Assembly (NCBI GenBank): GCA_951812925.1
Contig: OX638368.1
Span: 75,870,909-75,934,908 of the forward strand
Reading direction: 5' to 3'
DNA: 64,000 nucleotides
Source of the DNA: Calliopum simillimum
Lineage: Eukaryota; Arthropoda; Insecta; Diptera; Lauxaniidae
Shown piece after piece: positions 31,856-42,322 of this stretch. The position numbers and the translations under genes were made by a program. Every line of letters starts with the position of its first letter. Position 1 is the first letter of the stretch. Below the pieces are notes generated by a model that did not search any database, was not told where the DNA came from, and saw nothing but the letters and a program-made list of their open reading frames with translations.

Positions 31856-33726
31856 CAGACATGGTTGACACCTTAGTGCCTCAAATAAACTTGGATCGCC
31901 ATCGTTTATACTGCTGGACAGATTCGACCATTGTTCTGGCTTGGTTTTCAAAGCCCCCCTGCTCATGGACAACTTTCGTTGCCAATCGAGTATCTAAAAT
32001 CGTTGAAAAGGTTGGAAATCAGAATTGGTTTCATGTAGAGTCACATGAAAATCCATCTGATTTGGCTTCACGTGGGGTAACACCTCAGGAGCTGATTAAC
32101 AGCACTCTTTGGTGACATGGTCCATCATGGCTTTCGTCAAATAATTCTTTTTGGCATAACCAACCTGAACCTTCACTCATCGAAACTTCTCTTAAACGCA
32201 AAGGTGTTAAAGTTCATTTTGCATATTTTTCGAAATATGACGATATTTTGGAGCGTTTTTCGTCACTGCCGCGTGGATTACGGGTTATAGCCTATGTATT
32301 TCGTTTTTTAAATCGCATCCATCTACAACGGCGCGCTTCATTCTCATGCAAGTCAGAATCTATTGACAATAGCGAAATAAAAGCAGTCAGAAATCGGTTA
32401 ATTTTGCTAAGCCAAAAAGTTCACTTTTCTGAGGAATATCATCGCTACAAATATCATGACTACAAAAGCTCTATTTTGGCTCTTAATCCGTTCGTTCATT
32501 CGGACGGGTTGCTGCGTGTGGGTGGGCGGTTAGCATCTTCACCTGTTCTTTCGTACGACGAAAGACATCCAATTTTGCTACCGTACAACTGTCACTTTAC
32601 TAGGTTGCTAGTAAAGTATATTCATGAAATTTCACTGCACGGGGGAAACCAATTGGTGCTTCGTCTTCTTCGAACGCAATTTTGGATCCCACGTGCGAAA
32701 AATCTGATAAAGACAACTCTTCACAATTGCAAAGTTTGCGTTGTCAATTCAAAAAAGCAAAGGACTCAAATTATGGCTGCACTCCCCCCTGAGCGCACCA
32801 ATATTTCGAGACCATTTTCATCTACGGGCGTGGATTTTGCTGGCCCCTTTGATATGAAAAGTTTTTCTGGTCGAGCTTGCCGAATAACAAAAGGTTACGT
32901 TTGCTTGTTTGTTTGTTTTGCAACAAAAGCAATTCACCTTGAAGCCACCAGTGACTTGTCAACAGCTACATTTTTAGCGGCATTTACACGTTTTGTTTCT
33001 AGACGTGGCTGCCCTGCCAATGTCTATTCTGATAATGGAACAAACTTTTTAGGCGCGTCGAGAGTCCTCAAACGTGAATTCAAGGAATTCCTCGACAATT
33101 CACATGATGCCGTTGTCTCACAATTTGCGCATCAGGGAATTTCTTGGCATTTTATTCCAGCTGGAGCACCTCATATGGGAGGTCTTTGGGAAGCTGGCGT
33201 AAAATCTTTCAAAAATCATTTTAAAAAGTTTGCTGCAACACTTAAATACACTTTTGAAGAATTTTCCACCATTCTTAATCGAGTCAAATCGTGCCTAAAT
33301 TCGCGTCCACTTAGCGCCATGTCTGAAGACTCGTCGGATCTTCAGCCTTTAACTCCTGGCCACTTTTTGGTCGGGGGCCCTCTGCTATCTCCAACTGAAC
33401 CAGAGATAGACGAACAACCGCTTACCATCGTCAACCGATGGCAGAAAGTCAAGGCTATGCAGCAGCACTTCTGTCGCAGATGGAAAAGCGAATATCTTAA
33501 AGAGTTGCACAAGCACGTTAAGTGGAAAACTCCCCAGCGAGAATATGCTGTTAACGACTTGGACGTGGTGAGAGATGAAAACTTACCAGCAAATGAATGG
33601 CGATTAGGCCGGATAGTAAAAACTTATCCCGGCAGTGATAATCGCGTACGCGTTGCAGAAATCCGAACCGAACGTGGCTGCATTACGCGGCCTATTGTCA
33701 AACTTGTGGCACTTCCATTGCCATAA
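31819..33726 (+). pseudogene. BEL/Pao RNase H end and integrase, copy B (stop at codon 99)
   Basis: Same frame and content as 23453-25360, but the second Trp codon of STLWW is TGA at 32113-32115. The 98-codon first part holds the PRLELC and WTDST motifs. The remainder (open from about 32248) still encodes HHCC and the D, D, E integrase residues. Other differences include R to H and V to D changes near the C-terminus (KHVKW, NDLDVV). Copy B therefore cannot make integrase without readthrough, whereas copy A can. Confidence 0.92.
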
Positions 33727-33827
33727 TTTTCGTCGTATAAGCTAATCATTCGCTTCGTTCTTTTTTTTGTCCACATTTTTTTTTTCCCACACACATAACC
33801 ACATAAACTTGCAATCTCATTTTTAGA

Positions 33828-34993
33828 ATGTCTGTCGACGATATTACCAAGAATATCACTGATGTAATCATCTATGAGGATTCAGATGACCTCATGAGTG
33901 ATTGCGGCCGAACACCCCCTAGAAGCGCTCTATCCAGCGCTGTCGTAGCAGTTCAAAATAAGCCAGAAAGCGTTTGCACTAACGCTACGGCCTCTTCAAA
34001 GCAGCCACCAGTGCCAGAAAGCGTTTGCACTAACGCTACGGTCTCAGCAAAGGAAAAAGCCACACCAGAGAGCGTTTCTACTAACGCTACGGTGTCTACC
34101 AGACATAGGGCACCATCTCGTGCGTGTCCCCTCTGTGCTAAAAGGCATGCCATTGCGCAGTGTCGTCAATTCTTGGCGAAGGACTTGGCGTCGCGATTAA
34201 GGGCAGCTCTCCGTCATGGATTCTGCACTAATTGTCTTGCCGATAGTCACTCGCGCAAGAATTGTTCAAGCAAGCATCGATACCGGTACTGTGGTGATGA
34301 CCATCACACTTTGCTGCACGACGAAGACGACTTCGGCGCCATGCGCCCAAAAGCCAAGCGTGCAGGACGTGTTGTGCGTCAGAAGCTCCACCAGGATAGA
34401 CAGCCAAGAGAGGTAAGACAACGGCCCAGTCAGAAAAATCGTCTGACTGAATCCTTTTACAGAGGTTCCACCCGCGAGTAGCGAGACGAGCGTCTCCACC
34501 CCCTCCTTCGTCTGTTTCAACACAACGCATCGTGACTCTGCTACCAACCGCTGTTGTGCGTGTGCTGGTACAGGGTCAACTCAAAAAAGAGAGAGTGGTG
34601 TTAGACGGGTGCGCTCCAAAAACCCAAATTTCTCGTGACTTGGCGAGGAAGTGGCGTATCCGCACATCCATGATCGACGGCGAAGAGGTATGCTCGTTGG
34701 AGATACGGTCTTGCACCGAAAATAACGAGTCCATATGTGTGATGGCTCAAGTAGAACGTCGCCTCGACATTATCGCGCCAACTCGTTCTCTCGACGATAG
34801 GGTCAAGGAGCCGTACCTCAATTTACGACTTGCTGATCCCAACTTCCACCAGTCAGCACCCGTTCAACTGCGCCTAGGTATCGAGGTGTACCAGCGAGTT
34901 ATCCGGGCAGGTGTGTTTCCGACTGGTATCGGACAACCTCTCGCCCAAAATTCCATACTCGGGTGGATCGTGTCCGGTTCTGGTGCCTGGTGA
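33828..34993 (+). CDS. Spliced accessory ORF, copy B
   Basis: Exons 33828-34412 and 34463-34993 with the same 50-nt intron as copy A. The three ESVCTNAT-type repeats, zinc-knuckle clusters, HHTLLH, degenerate VVLDGCAP protease site and terminal ILGWIVSG are all kept. Only a few residues differ (S to G next to DDHHTLLH; P to Q in CVMAQVERR). Its intactness next to a broken integrase ORF is consistent with the stop being recent, and says nothing further about function. Confidence 0.84.
34413..34462 (+). other. 50-nt intron in the accessory ORF, copy B
   Basis: GTAAGA donor and CCTTTTACAG acceptor identical to copy A. Confidence 0.84.
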
Positions 34994-35160
34994 TTCAACC
35001 ACAACTTTGAATTTTTTTTATCTCCTTATTATAATTTTTTTTTCCTATTATAGTTTTTTATTATAATTTTATTTTCTTGAATTTAATTTTTTTTTTGTTA
35101 TGTACTTTTTTTTTTACTTGAATTTGTTTAACCTTTGCATTCCTGCAAGGTGGGCGGCAA

Positions 35161-35460
35161 TGTTTACGCCAAAACATAGCCAAACACCCTGTACTTTGTT
35201 GTCGGTACAGTGGTGTTTGGCTATCTTCGAATTTTGCTATGTTCACTATTTTCGGGCTGCCCCTCTGGCTCCCAATTATGTTCAATAATTTTTATACTCT
35301 GTACTTGTACAAACCCCGAACAATAAACGTCGCTCGCTCTCGCGCATATTTTAATTCGAAACCCGTGTTTTTAATTTCATCGGAAATTAGCCGTGTTTTA
35401 ATTTTTTTCAGTTTTTTTAAGTTTTAAAAAGTTGTTTTTAAATTCTTTTAGGAAAAAACA
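35161..35460 (+). repeat. BEL LTR 3 (3')
   Basis: 300 bp, TGTTTACGCC to GGAAAAAACA, preceded by the same polypurine tract and followed by the right target duplication GGTCC (35461-35465). Confidence 0.95.
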
Positions 35461-35729
35461 GGTCCCATCAATGTTAGATTTTCCGACTAGCACAGTGTTA
35501 TTATATTCGAGTATTTAATTCATACATAAGATTAAGATCAACAATACATTACCTTTAGATGAGTCGAACTTGTAGCTTATAAGTTTAAAACAAATCTTTT
35601 CTTTCCTGCGACCACAACACGGTTTCTATGTATTTTTAACAGTGTTTCATCCAGTAATTCACAAGTGTCGCAGCAGCAACCTTTCTGTTTTAATCAGTTT
35701 TTAATATGGAGTACAGAGTTTACAGAATT

Positions 35730-36125
35730 TAATGAAAGTTTGTTTCTTATTTTGATTTAAATAAATACTCTTTCTACTTCAGCATTTGAAAATGGCAATG
35801 ACAACACACGCAGTGCTAAGTTTGCTAGGTCTTCAAAAGGGTTTGGACCTGAAGGATCTGTGAATCCTTTTACATTCATCCAAAAGGACGTAGCACTATT
35901 TTCCAATTCCCATTTTTACAAGTGAATGTACTGCTAAGCAGTTTCAATGTTTGAAAGAGTGTCAGTTTCACAAATAAATAGTTTCGCAAGAGGTGGCACG
36001 CTTTCTTTTACAAGGGCAAGCTTATTTTCAACACACAAAACTTTCATTGCTTTAACACTTCAAAATTGGTGGGAAGCCTTGCACAAATTTCACATATAAG
36101 TTCTTTTGTGAAATCTTCACACCGT
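35730..36125 (-). pseudogene. hAT transposase C-terminal fragment
   Basis: The minus strand has CEDFTKELICEICARLP, then after frame changes FWMNVKGFTDPSG and LANLALRVLSLPFSNAEVERVF. The last block is the hAT C-terminal dimerisation signature (PhSNAxVERVF). Stops and shifts occur near 36035 and 35930. No TIR or 8-bp duplication was found for it. Confidence 0.78.
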
Positions 36126-36411
36126 TTTTATAAACTTTGTTAAAAAAATTAAAGGCATGTTCACATCAGCATTTTAAGAAAAGTCTTAAAGAACAAAAAC
36201 AAGCACTAGAAAAAGCACTAAAAGTTAGAATTTACTTTAAATTAATATTAAAATCATTTTTGCGAGATTGTTCACATTTACGAAAGGCGTGTGCTTGCAA
36301 TAATATGAACTACTTATTTGTTGATATTTACGAATAGCGCAAAAATTAAAAGAAAAAAAAATTTCATTAATTTCGAAATAAACCCTGCAAAAAATGAGCA
36401 TACGTAAGGGA

Positions 36412-36956
36412 ATGTATCCGGGTATGAGACGGGTTTTGTTTTTGAGCCATAACTTTTTACTGGTCAAACCGTTTCAGGTGTTTTATATATCGTTCAAAAG
36501 GTACACAACTTTCTTCTGAAAGACGTAGTAAGTTATTTCATCACTTTCAAAGGTTATGGCCAATTTTCTAAGTACTTTTTTTTTAGCAATTTAAAATTTG
36601 TATCCGGGTATGAGACACTTAGAAAAATGCAATGAAAATCAGAAAATATGAAATAAAAACCTCATGACTGTGTGTTAGCACAAACTTTTATTAATTTTTC
36701 GTTACATTAATATTGATATTTGATAGTTGCACTAGATTTTGGTTCGAAAGAAAAAATGTCCATATCGTTACAAATTTTGTATGCGGGTATGAGAAATGCA
36801 ATTTAAATTAGAAAATACGAAATAAAAACACCATAACTGTACGTAAACACATGAATCATTACATAAATGTCGATATTTGACAGTTGCACACGATTTGGGT
36901 TCGAAAAAAAAGTGTCTCATACCCGGAGACATGATGTGTCTCATACCCGGATACAT
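36412..36956. mobile_element. Non-autonomous TIR element with repeated GGGTATGAGAC motif
   Basis: A 19-bp sequence, ATGTATCCGGGTATGAGAC, at 36412 is matched by its exact complement ending at 36956. The core GGGTATGAGA recurs at 36606 and 36783 (plus) and CTCATACCCGG at 36916 and 36940 (minus). No ORF with motifs. The target duplication was not resolved. Confidence 0.65.
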
Positions 36957-38000
36957 GACACCTTTTAACAATAGCCAAAAAAGAATCATTTATTTTTGCA
37001 CAAACCCAAATTGTATCACAAAGTAGATATAAAACACTAAACGCTAACGAATGACACTTCCCGTTTCCAGTTGATTAAATCCAAAATATAACATTTTGAA
37101 ACATATCATAAAAAACTTTTTACAGTCAAGTTATGACCTGAGGTGTATAACTTAAATAAGCAATAGATCTCTTCACTTCGGTGTTGGCTTAAAAACTTGG
37201 TCATAGCAAGAGGACAGTTCTACAGTAGTCAGATTGGCAATATTAGTTTTGCATCATAGAAAACATTGCGTACCCAAAACGATATGTAGTTTTGCGATAT
37301 TTCGCGGAGATGATCAGCTACGATTTCGGGGTTTGAATATTTTAGACCACTAAACTAGTACAAATGAAACCTCATTCACAGATTTTCTCCACATTTTCAT
37401 CACACCTATCGACTGTTCAAGACCACCGTGCCGTTGAAAAACGAAAGATGACGCTTTAAGTTAGCAGTCACATCTTCTTATAACTTAAAAAAGTAGGAAC
37501 TGTTGAGCAGCTCTTTCCAAAAAAGTTCGCTAATGGTGAGTGTTGTTTACAATGCTCATATGTGCAAAGTTGTATTTTTTTCTGCTTATTCTCTACAAAA
37601 GATACCTTGGCTCATTAGCGAAAAAATCCATAGCTAATAAGATATGAACAGCAAAAGCGATTTGACCTTTTAAACTCCATTTTCGAAACTTAAATCGAAA
37701 ACCGACTGAGTTTTTTCCACTAAAGATTCCTATCTTTTTTTTAATCTTATGTTTCAAAAGAAAACATTTTACAACTTTGCTCATTTCATATATCACATGG
37801 TTATTCTAATAGTCTTGTACTTAAATATTATTTTTATTTCAAATTGTAAATAACATCCTAATACAATTTACAGGTACAATGGTAGCCACAGAAACCATAT
37901 ACTTATATCCTTATAATAAGAGCTATCTAACTGTAAATATTTTAATACAAGTGCAGAATACATTATCGATAGCCATTGATGGATATTAGATCGAGAAAAG
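36957..38000. other. AT-rich stretch with no recognised feature
   Basis: Short frames only, with no TIR, LTR or protein motif found by reading. Confidence 0.5.
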
Positions 38001-38429
38001 TCTTATAATCACTGGTCTTCTAAGGCCTAAAGAACTATGTACAAGCACTCCGGATTGACCATTGCTTGTATGGGCTCAACGCACTGTGCGGTGCCAAGCC
38101 CTCCAAAAAATGCTTGTAATTATTGCCAAACTGCTATTTTGACATATCTCGATGCAAACGAGTTAAAAATAGCGTTCCAAAAAAGTCAGTTTATTTTGTC
38201 CTGTCAAATTGGCAACGCTGTCAATTGCAAGAGCACGAATATTGAGAAGCTCCGAAGAATAAATTATAATAAAGTATTAAAAGTCAGCTTAAAAAATATC
38301 AAACTGCGTCGAAAATATTTCCAAAAAATGTCAGAGCGCGGTGAATAAAAAAAATAAAGCGTAAATCAGCAAAATAACATTTTACATTAAAAATTAAATT
38401 GAGACTTTTTCCTGAGCTAAAAAATTATT

Positions 38430-39224
38430 ATGGCGCCGAAAACCAGAAGAAGCAAAAAACAGAATCACGAAGAAAAAGGAAAAGAAATAATCTCAAGTGA
38501 ATCAAGTGATGAAGAAGAGGAAACTGATAACTCAGACCTTTCATCTATAATTGCAAATATGCAAAAACAATTTAAAGTGCAAGAAAAGGCCGTGTATAAG
38601 ATTAAAACTTCGCAGCAATTTATAAGCGACAGTTTCGATAAGCTCGAGAAAGAGATAACTAGATTAGCAAATGAAAATAAAGAAATAAAAAAGGAACTTG
38701 CAGAAGTGAAAGCTCAAAGTTCAAACGTCAAATCTAAAATAAAAAGCTTAGAGCAAGATGTGTTAGTACTAAAACAAAAGGAAAACAAGAATAATCTAAT
38801 AATAACATACCTACCAAAAATAGAAAACACCAATCTAAAAGAGGTTATATTGAAAATCAGCGAACAAGTAAACGTAAAAGTAGACAAAAAAGACATTAGC
38901 GAAGTTTATCAAAGTGAAAACAAAAAATTTAAAACATATCCTCTGATAGTAAAAATGTATAAATGCATTGAATTTAGAAAGAATAAAGAGAAGATAGACA
39001 TTACAAAAATAATCCCGAATTGCGATATGAAAAGAAAGAATGTGAACTTTCATCAACTTCTGGAAAAACAGCTGAGTGAATTGTTCAAAAAAGTAAAATT
39101 AGAAGCTAAAAACAAACAATACACATACGAGTGGATGAAAGAAGCTAAAACCCTTGTTAGAAAAAACGATGGTGCAGTAATTATTCAAATTGAAACGGAG
39201 GATGATATAAACAAATTAAAATAA
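38430..39224 (+). CDS. LINE ORF1 protein
   Basis: 264 codons, uninterrupted. The N-terminus is basic then Ser/Glu-rich (residues 1-35). A heptad-rich coiled coil spans about 62-118 (LEKEITRLANENKEIKKELA). A conserved core follows from NNLIITYLPK (121-130), resembling the RRM-like core of L1-type and insect LINE ORF1 proteins. The C-terminus is Lys-rich with a VNFHQLLEKQLSELFKK stretch. Such proteins trimerise and coat the LINE RNA. ORF2 lies downstream beyond the 39275-43637 insertion. The start ATG is chosen because AT-rich non-coding sequence lies upstream. Assignment comes from coiled coil plus position before an endonuclease ORF. Confidence 0.8.
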   Translation: MAPKTRRSKKQNHEEKGKEIISSESSDEEEETDNSDLSSIIANMQKQFKVQEKAVYKIKTSQQFISDSFDKLEKEITRLANENKEIKKELAEVKAQSSNVKSKIKSLEQDVLVLKQKENKNNLIITYLPKIENTNLKEVILKISEQVNVKVDKKDISEVYQSENKKFKTYPLIVKMYKCIEFRKNKEKIDITKIIPNCDMKRKNVNFHQLLEKQLSELFKKVKLEAKNKQYTYEWMKEAKTLVRKNDGAVIIQIETEDDINKLK

Positions 39225-39889
39225 TTGTATATAATTTTTCCTTACTGTTAGGTATAAAATAAGCACAATAGATAGGGGTGGGGGGGGCTAGTGTGGACTG
39301 GGGGCTGTGTGGACTGGGGGCTAGTGTGGACAAACTCAAATTCTCGCCCCGCTTTGAATTTTTTGTTTCTGTTTAATTTTTTTCAAGTTGGTATTTGCAC
39401 TGTACATCACCAAAAAAAATAAATTCATTTTTTGACAGTTCAGCTTTCCATGATAATGTGACCGAACTTGTTTTACGCTGCAAAAAGTAATTTTTTTGTT
39501 TTTTCGTAATTTCAGCGATACTTTTAAACTAATTATTCTTCTGCTGTAGTGTTAATTGATAATACAACTTACACTAGTGTTTATTTAAATCATTGAAATT
39601 ATTTTTGAAGAACTTTACCGTAAGATGAAAAAAAAATATTTTTGTTTAAAAAGACATGAAGGGGCTAGTGTGGACAACTGAAATGGGGCTAGTGTGGACA
39701 TGTCTGCAGCAGCTGAAGTGACTCCACAAATCGTTAGACCATTTCTAAAAGCCGGTCCAAGAAAAAACGTTACTAAAAAGAAAGAATGACAGATTCACGT
39801 ATCCCGATTTACCGGATACCAGCGAAATTTACCGAAATGAAATAGTGGCAAAGCTGCCACAACCACAACAACTGTCGGAAACATCAACA

Positions 39890-40300
39890 ACGTGGTGAAT
39901 TGGTTTCTTTCTGTGGCATTGTAAGTGCTGCTGGTACCACCATTCCACCGGAATTCATTTTCCCACGAATAAAGCTTAAAGACTGTTTTTTGTATGGTGC
40001 TCCTGCTGGAAGTCTCGGGTTATCATCGAGAAATGGATGGATGACAGCGGAATTATTTGTAAGAGTTTTGGAATACATAGTAAAAACTTCGGGCTGTTCA
40101 ACAAAGAATCGAATTCTGTTAATTATGGATAATCATGTGAGCCACGTTTCGATCAAAGCAATTACATACTTTCGCGAAAGCCCATGGAATCGTGTTGCTA
40201 ACATTTCCGCATCATTGTTCCCATCGCCTTCAGCCGCTTGACGTCGGCGTATATGGACTAATCAAATCTGAACTCTTTCTTAACGTTCTTGTATAAATTA
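39890..40300 (+). pseudogene. Pogo/Tigger-like DDE transposase fragment
   Basis: Open part 39900-40241. The sequence has IVSAAGTTIPPEFIFPRIK, then GWMTAELFVRVLEYIVK, then LLIMDNHVSHVSIKAI with the second catalytic Asp. A one-base shift near 40183 leads to the other frame, where the FPHHCSHRLQPLDVGVYG block with the third Asp is readable. The N-terminal HTH and first Asp are absent. The same family, in another copy, is found at 46322-47580. Confidence 0.87.
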
Positions 40301-41779
40301 TCAAGTTTCTTTTGGTGTCCACATTAGCCCCCAGTTAAATCAATGGTTGTCCACACTAGCCCCATATAAGGGGCTACTGTGGACAAATGTAAGCTCTTTT
40401 TAAAATAATTTAATAGTGCAATTATGAAAATAAAAAATCATAACTATTGATGCAATTATGAAGGCAAGGGGTACAAGTAATAGCTAAAAATTAATTTATT
40501 ACAAAAATGATATATTTACATTAGCCTGGTTTTAGTGTTGTATGAAAAAAAAAATACAGCGATATTGATAGCTTGTACGGGCTAATTTTGTTAGGTTACT
40601 CAAAAAACTGATTCTAAAAAAATTTGGTCCCAATCGGAGGGGGATAACACCTGCCCCATCGGGCCCAAAGAGGGGCACCTTTGCGAAAATTTCACGAAAA
40701 TAATTCATAGCTCCCTCGGGGTGACCCCTAGAGGGGTGAAATGTATGACCAGGTTACATTATTTTTTTCTTTCCAACATTTTTTTCAAGCACACCTACCC
40801 CCTATTTATCACCCTCCGGGGGTCCCCCCTGCAAAATCCACATTTTTGAAAATCCGCTGTAACTGTTCCAGAATGACCCCAAGCTAGATAAGATGTATGA
40901 CCAGGTCCCATTATTTTTTTATCCCCAACATTTTAATGAGACAGACCTACCCCGTATCTGCCCCCCTTTTGGGGGCCCCCTACAAAAAACTCAAAAAATT
41001 AAAAAAATTTCTAAAAATAGTTCAAAGCTCCCACGGAGTGACCTCTAGAGTGGTGAAATGTATGACCAGGTTCTATTATTTTTTCCTCTCCAACATTTTC
41101 TCTTGACACACTTGCACCCTATCTGCCACCCTTTTAAGGGCCCCCCTTCAAAATCCACATTTTTTGAAAATTTGCTGCATTTGTCCTGCGATGCCCGCAA
41201 TATAGGCTTAATATCCAATTAAGTCCTATTATTTTTTGTTCCCTTATATTTTTCGTTGATACACCTACCCCCTAAAATCCACCTCTTGGGCGCCCCCCTA
41301 CAAAAAAGCAAAAAAATTAGGAAAAATATCGAAAAATAGTTCTTAGCTCCCCCGGAGTATTTCATAGAAGAGTAAAACGTAAAACCAGGTCCAATTATTT
41401 TTTCCGACATTTCCCCCAAGCCAATCTACCTCCTATCTGTCACCCTTCTGCAGGTCCCCCTACTAAGTCCACATTTTTGAAAATTCGCTGTAACTATCCC
41501 TGGTGACCCCTAGATGGGACAAATGCATCACAAGATCCTATTATTTTTTTATCCCCAATACTTTCCCCTCACACACCTGCCTCCTATCTGCCACCCTTTT
41601 GGGGCTACCCCTATAAAAACACTTCAATATAGGAGTTCACTTATAAAGTGACACAGTTTAATTGTTACATATCATGCTCTGGCGCGGTTAAAAACTTTCC
41701 TTTCATTTCACTTACTTATGTTCATTTATTTCATAAGCCATCGAAAAATAATACGCAAATCAATTAAATTAAAAAAGAA

Positions 41780-41939
41780 TTTAGAGTTAGATAAGCCTCT
41801 TTTGGTTGCTTGTTGGCAATAGATTCTTATAACTTGCGATGACTAATAGCAAGTCTTAAAAATCACCTTAATTCCACCAGAGGCCTTCATTGTAGTCTTG
41901 AGCCATCTTTACGCCACTTTCATCCATGTCGTTGACAAA
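41780..41939 (-). pseudogene. Coding fragment in left arm of the foldback
   Basis: The minus strand is the mirror of 42172-42322, reading FVNDMDESGVKMAQDYNEGL, then stops, then LLLVIASYKNLLPTSNQ. See the right-arm copy. Confidence 0.5.
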
Positions 41940-42171
41940 GGGCACTTAATTCCATTTTATGAAGCCCTCTATCAGTTTTTTACGATGCTGTGACTAATTA
42001 CGGTAGAGTGAGCTGAAGGAAAAGTTCTACCGAACTTAGGCAAAAGAAAATGACACATCATCTGTTAAAGATGATAAAGAAGGACCTTCTTCTTCAGCTG
42101 ACTCTACCGTAATCATTCTCAGCAGCGTAAAAAAGCTGATAGAGGGCTTCATAAAATGGAATTAAGTGCCC

Positions 42172-42322
42172 TTTGTCAACGACATGGCTGAAAGTGGCGT
42201 AAAGATGGCTCAAGACTACAATGAAGGCCTCTGGTGGAATTAAGGTGATTTTTAAGACTTGCTATTAGTCATCGCAAGTTATAAGAATCTATTGCCAACA
42301 AGCAACCAAAAGAGGCTTATCT
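42172..42322 (+). pseudogene. Coding fragment in right arm of the foldback
   Basis: Reads FVNDMAESGVKMAQDYNEGL, then after two stops DLLLVIASYKNLLPTSNQKR. I recall a conserved VND-AERGV plus FLLQVV-type block in unnamed, probably transposon-encoded animal proteins; the match is from memory and not checked. The fragment would be the C-terminal coding end of a larger parent transposon that was copied into both arms. Confidence 0.45.

Larger units (their letters stand above)
18381..35460 (+). mobile_element. Young BEL/Pao retrotransposon in tandem form (LTR-internal-LTR-internal-LTR)
   Basis: Three 300-bp LTRs (18381, 26794, 35161) separate two nearly identical internal regions. The period is 8413 bp for the first unit and 8367 bp for the second. 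The outer flanks carry a 5-bp duplication, GGTCC on the right and GGCCC (one change) on the left, inside an otherwise continuous arm of the CACTG element. The inner LTR has no target duplication. This points to one insertion followed by LTR-LTR recombination, or an assembly duplication. Copies differ by roughly two dozen substitutions, a 48-bp deletion in copy B and a stop in copy B. Confidence 0.93.
17164..35497. mobile_element. CACTG-ended TIR element interrupted by the tandem BEL element
   Basis: The left end CACTGTGCTCG and right end CTAGCACAGTG are inverted repeats flanked by TTA on both sides (17161-17163 and 35498-35500). Arms of about 160 bp share CCCATGTAGTAAA, ATGGTCATAG-like and GGTTTGGCTCTTGTTTTTGA stretches. 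Without the BEL insertion the element is about 1.25 kb. Its interior (17640-18060) has only short degraded coding-like stretches. A 3-bp TTA duplication suggests a Harbinger-like superfamily, but no transposase is present to confirm that. Confidence 0.75.

Noticed and set aside
38037..38348. 103-codon ORF upstream of LINE ORF1
   Set aside because: No motif and no coding-like composition; most likely LINE 5' UTR.
39275..39330. G-rich run as telomere-like or G-quadruplex repeat array
   Set aside because: The G runs are the TIR and subterminal repeats of the pogo-like element, mirrored at 43616-43637.
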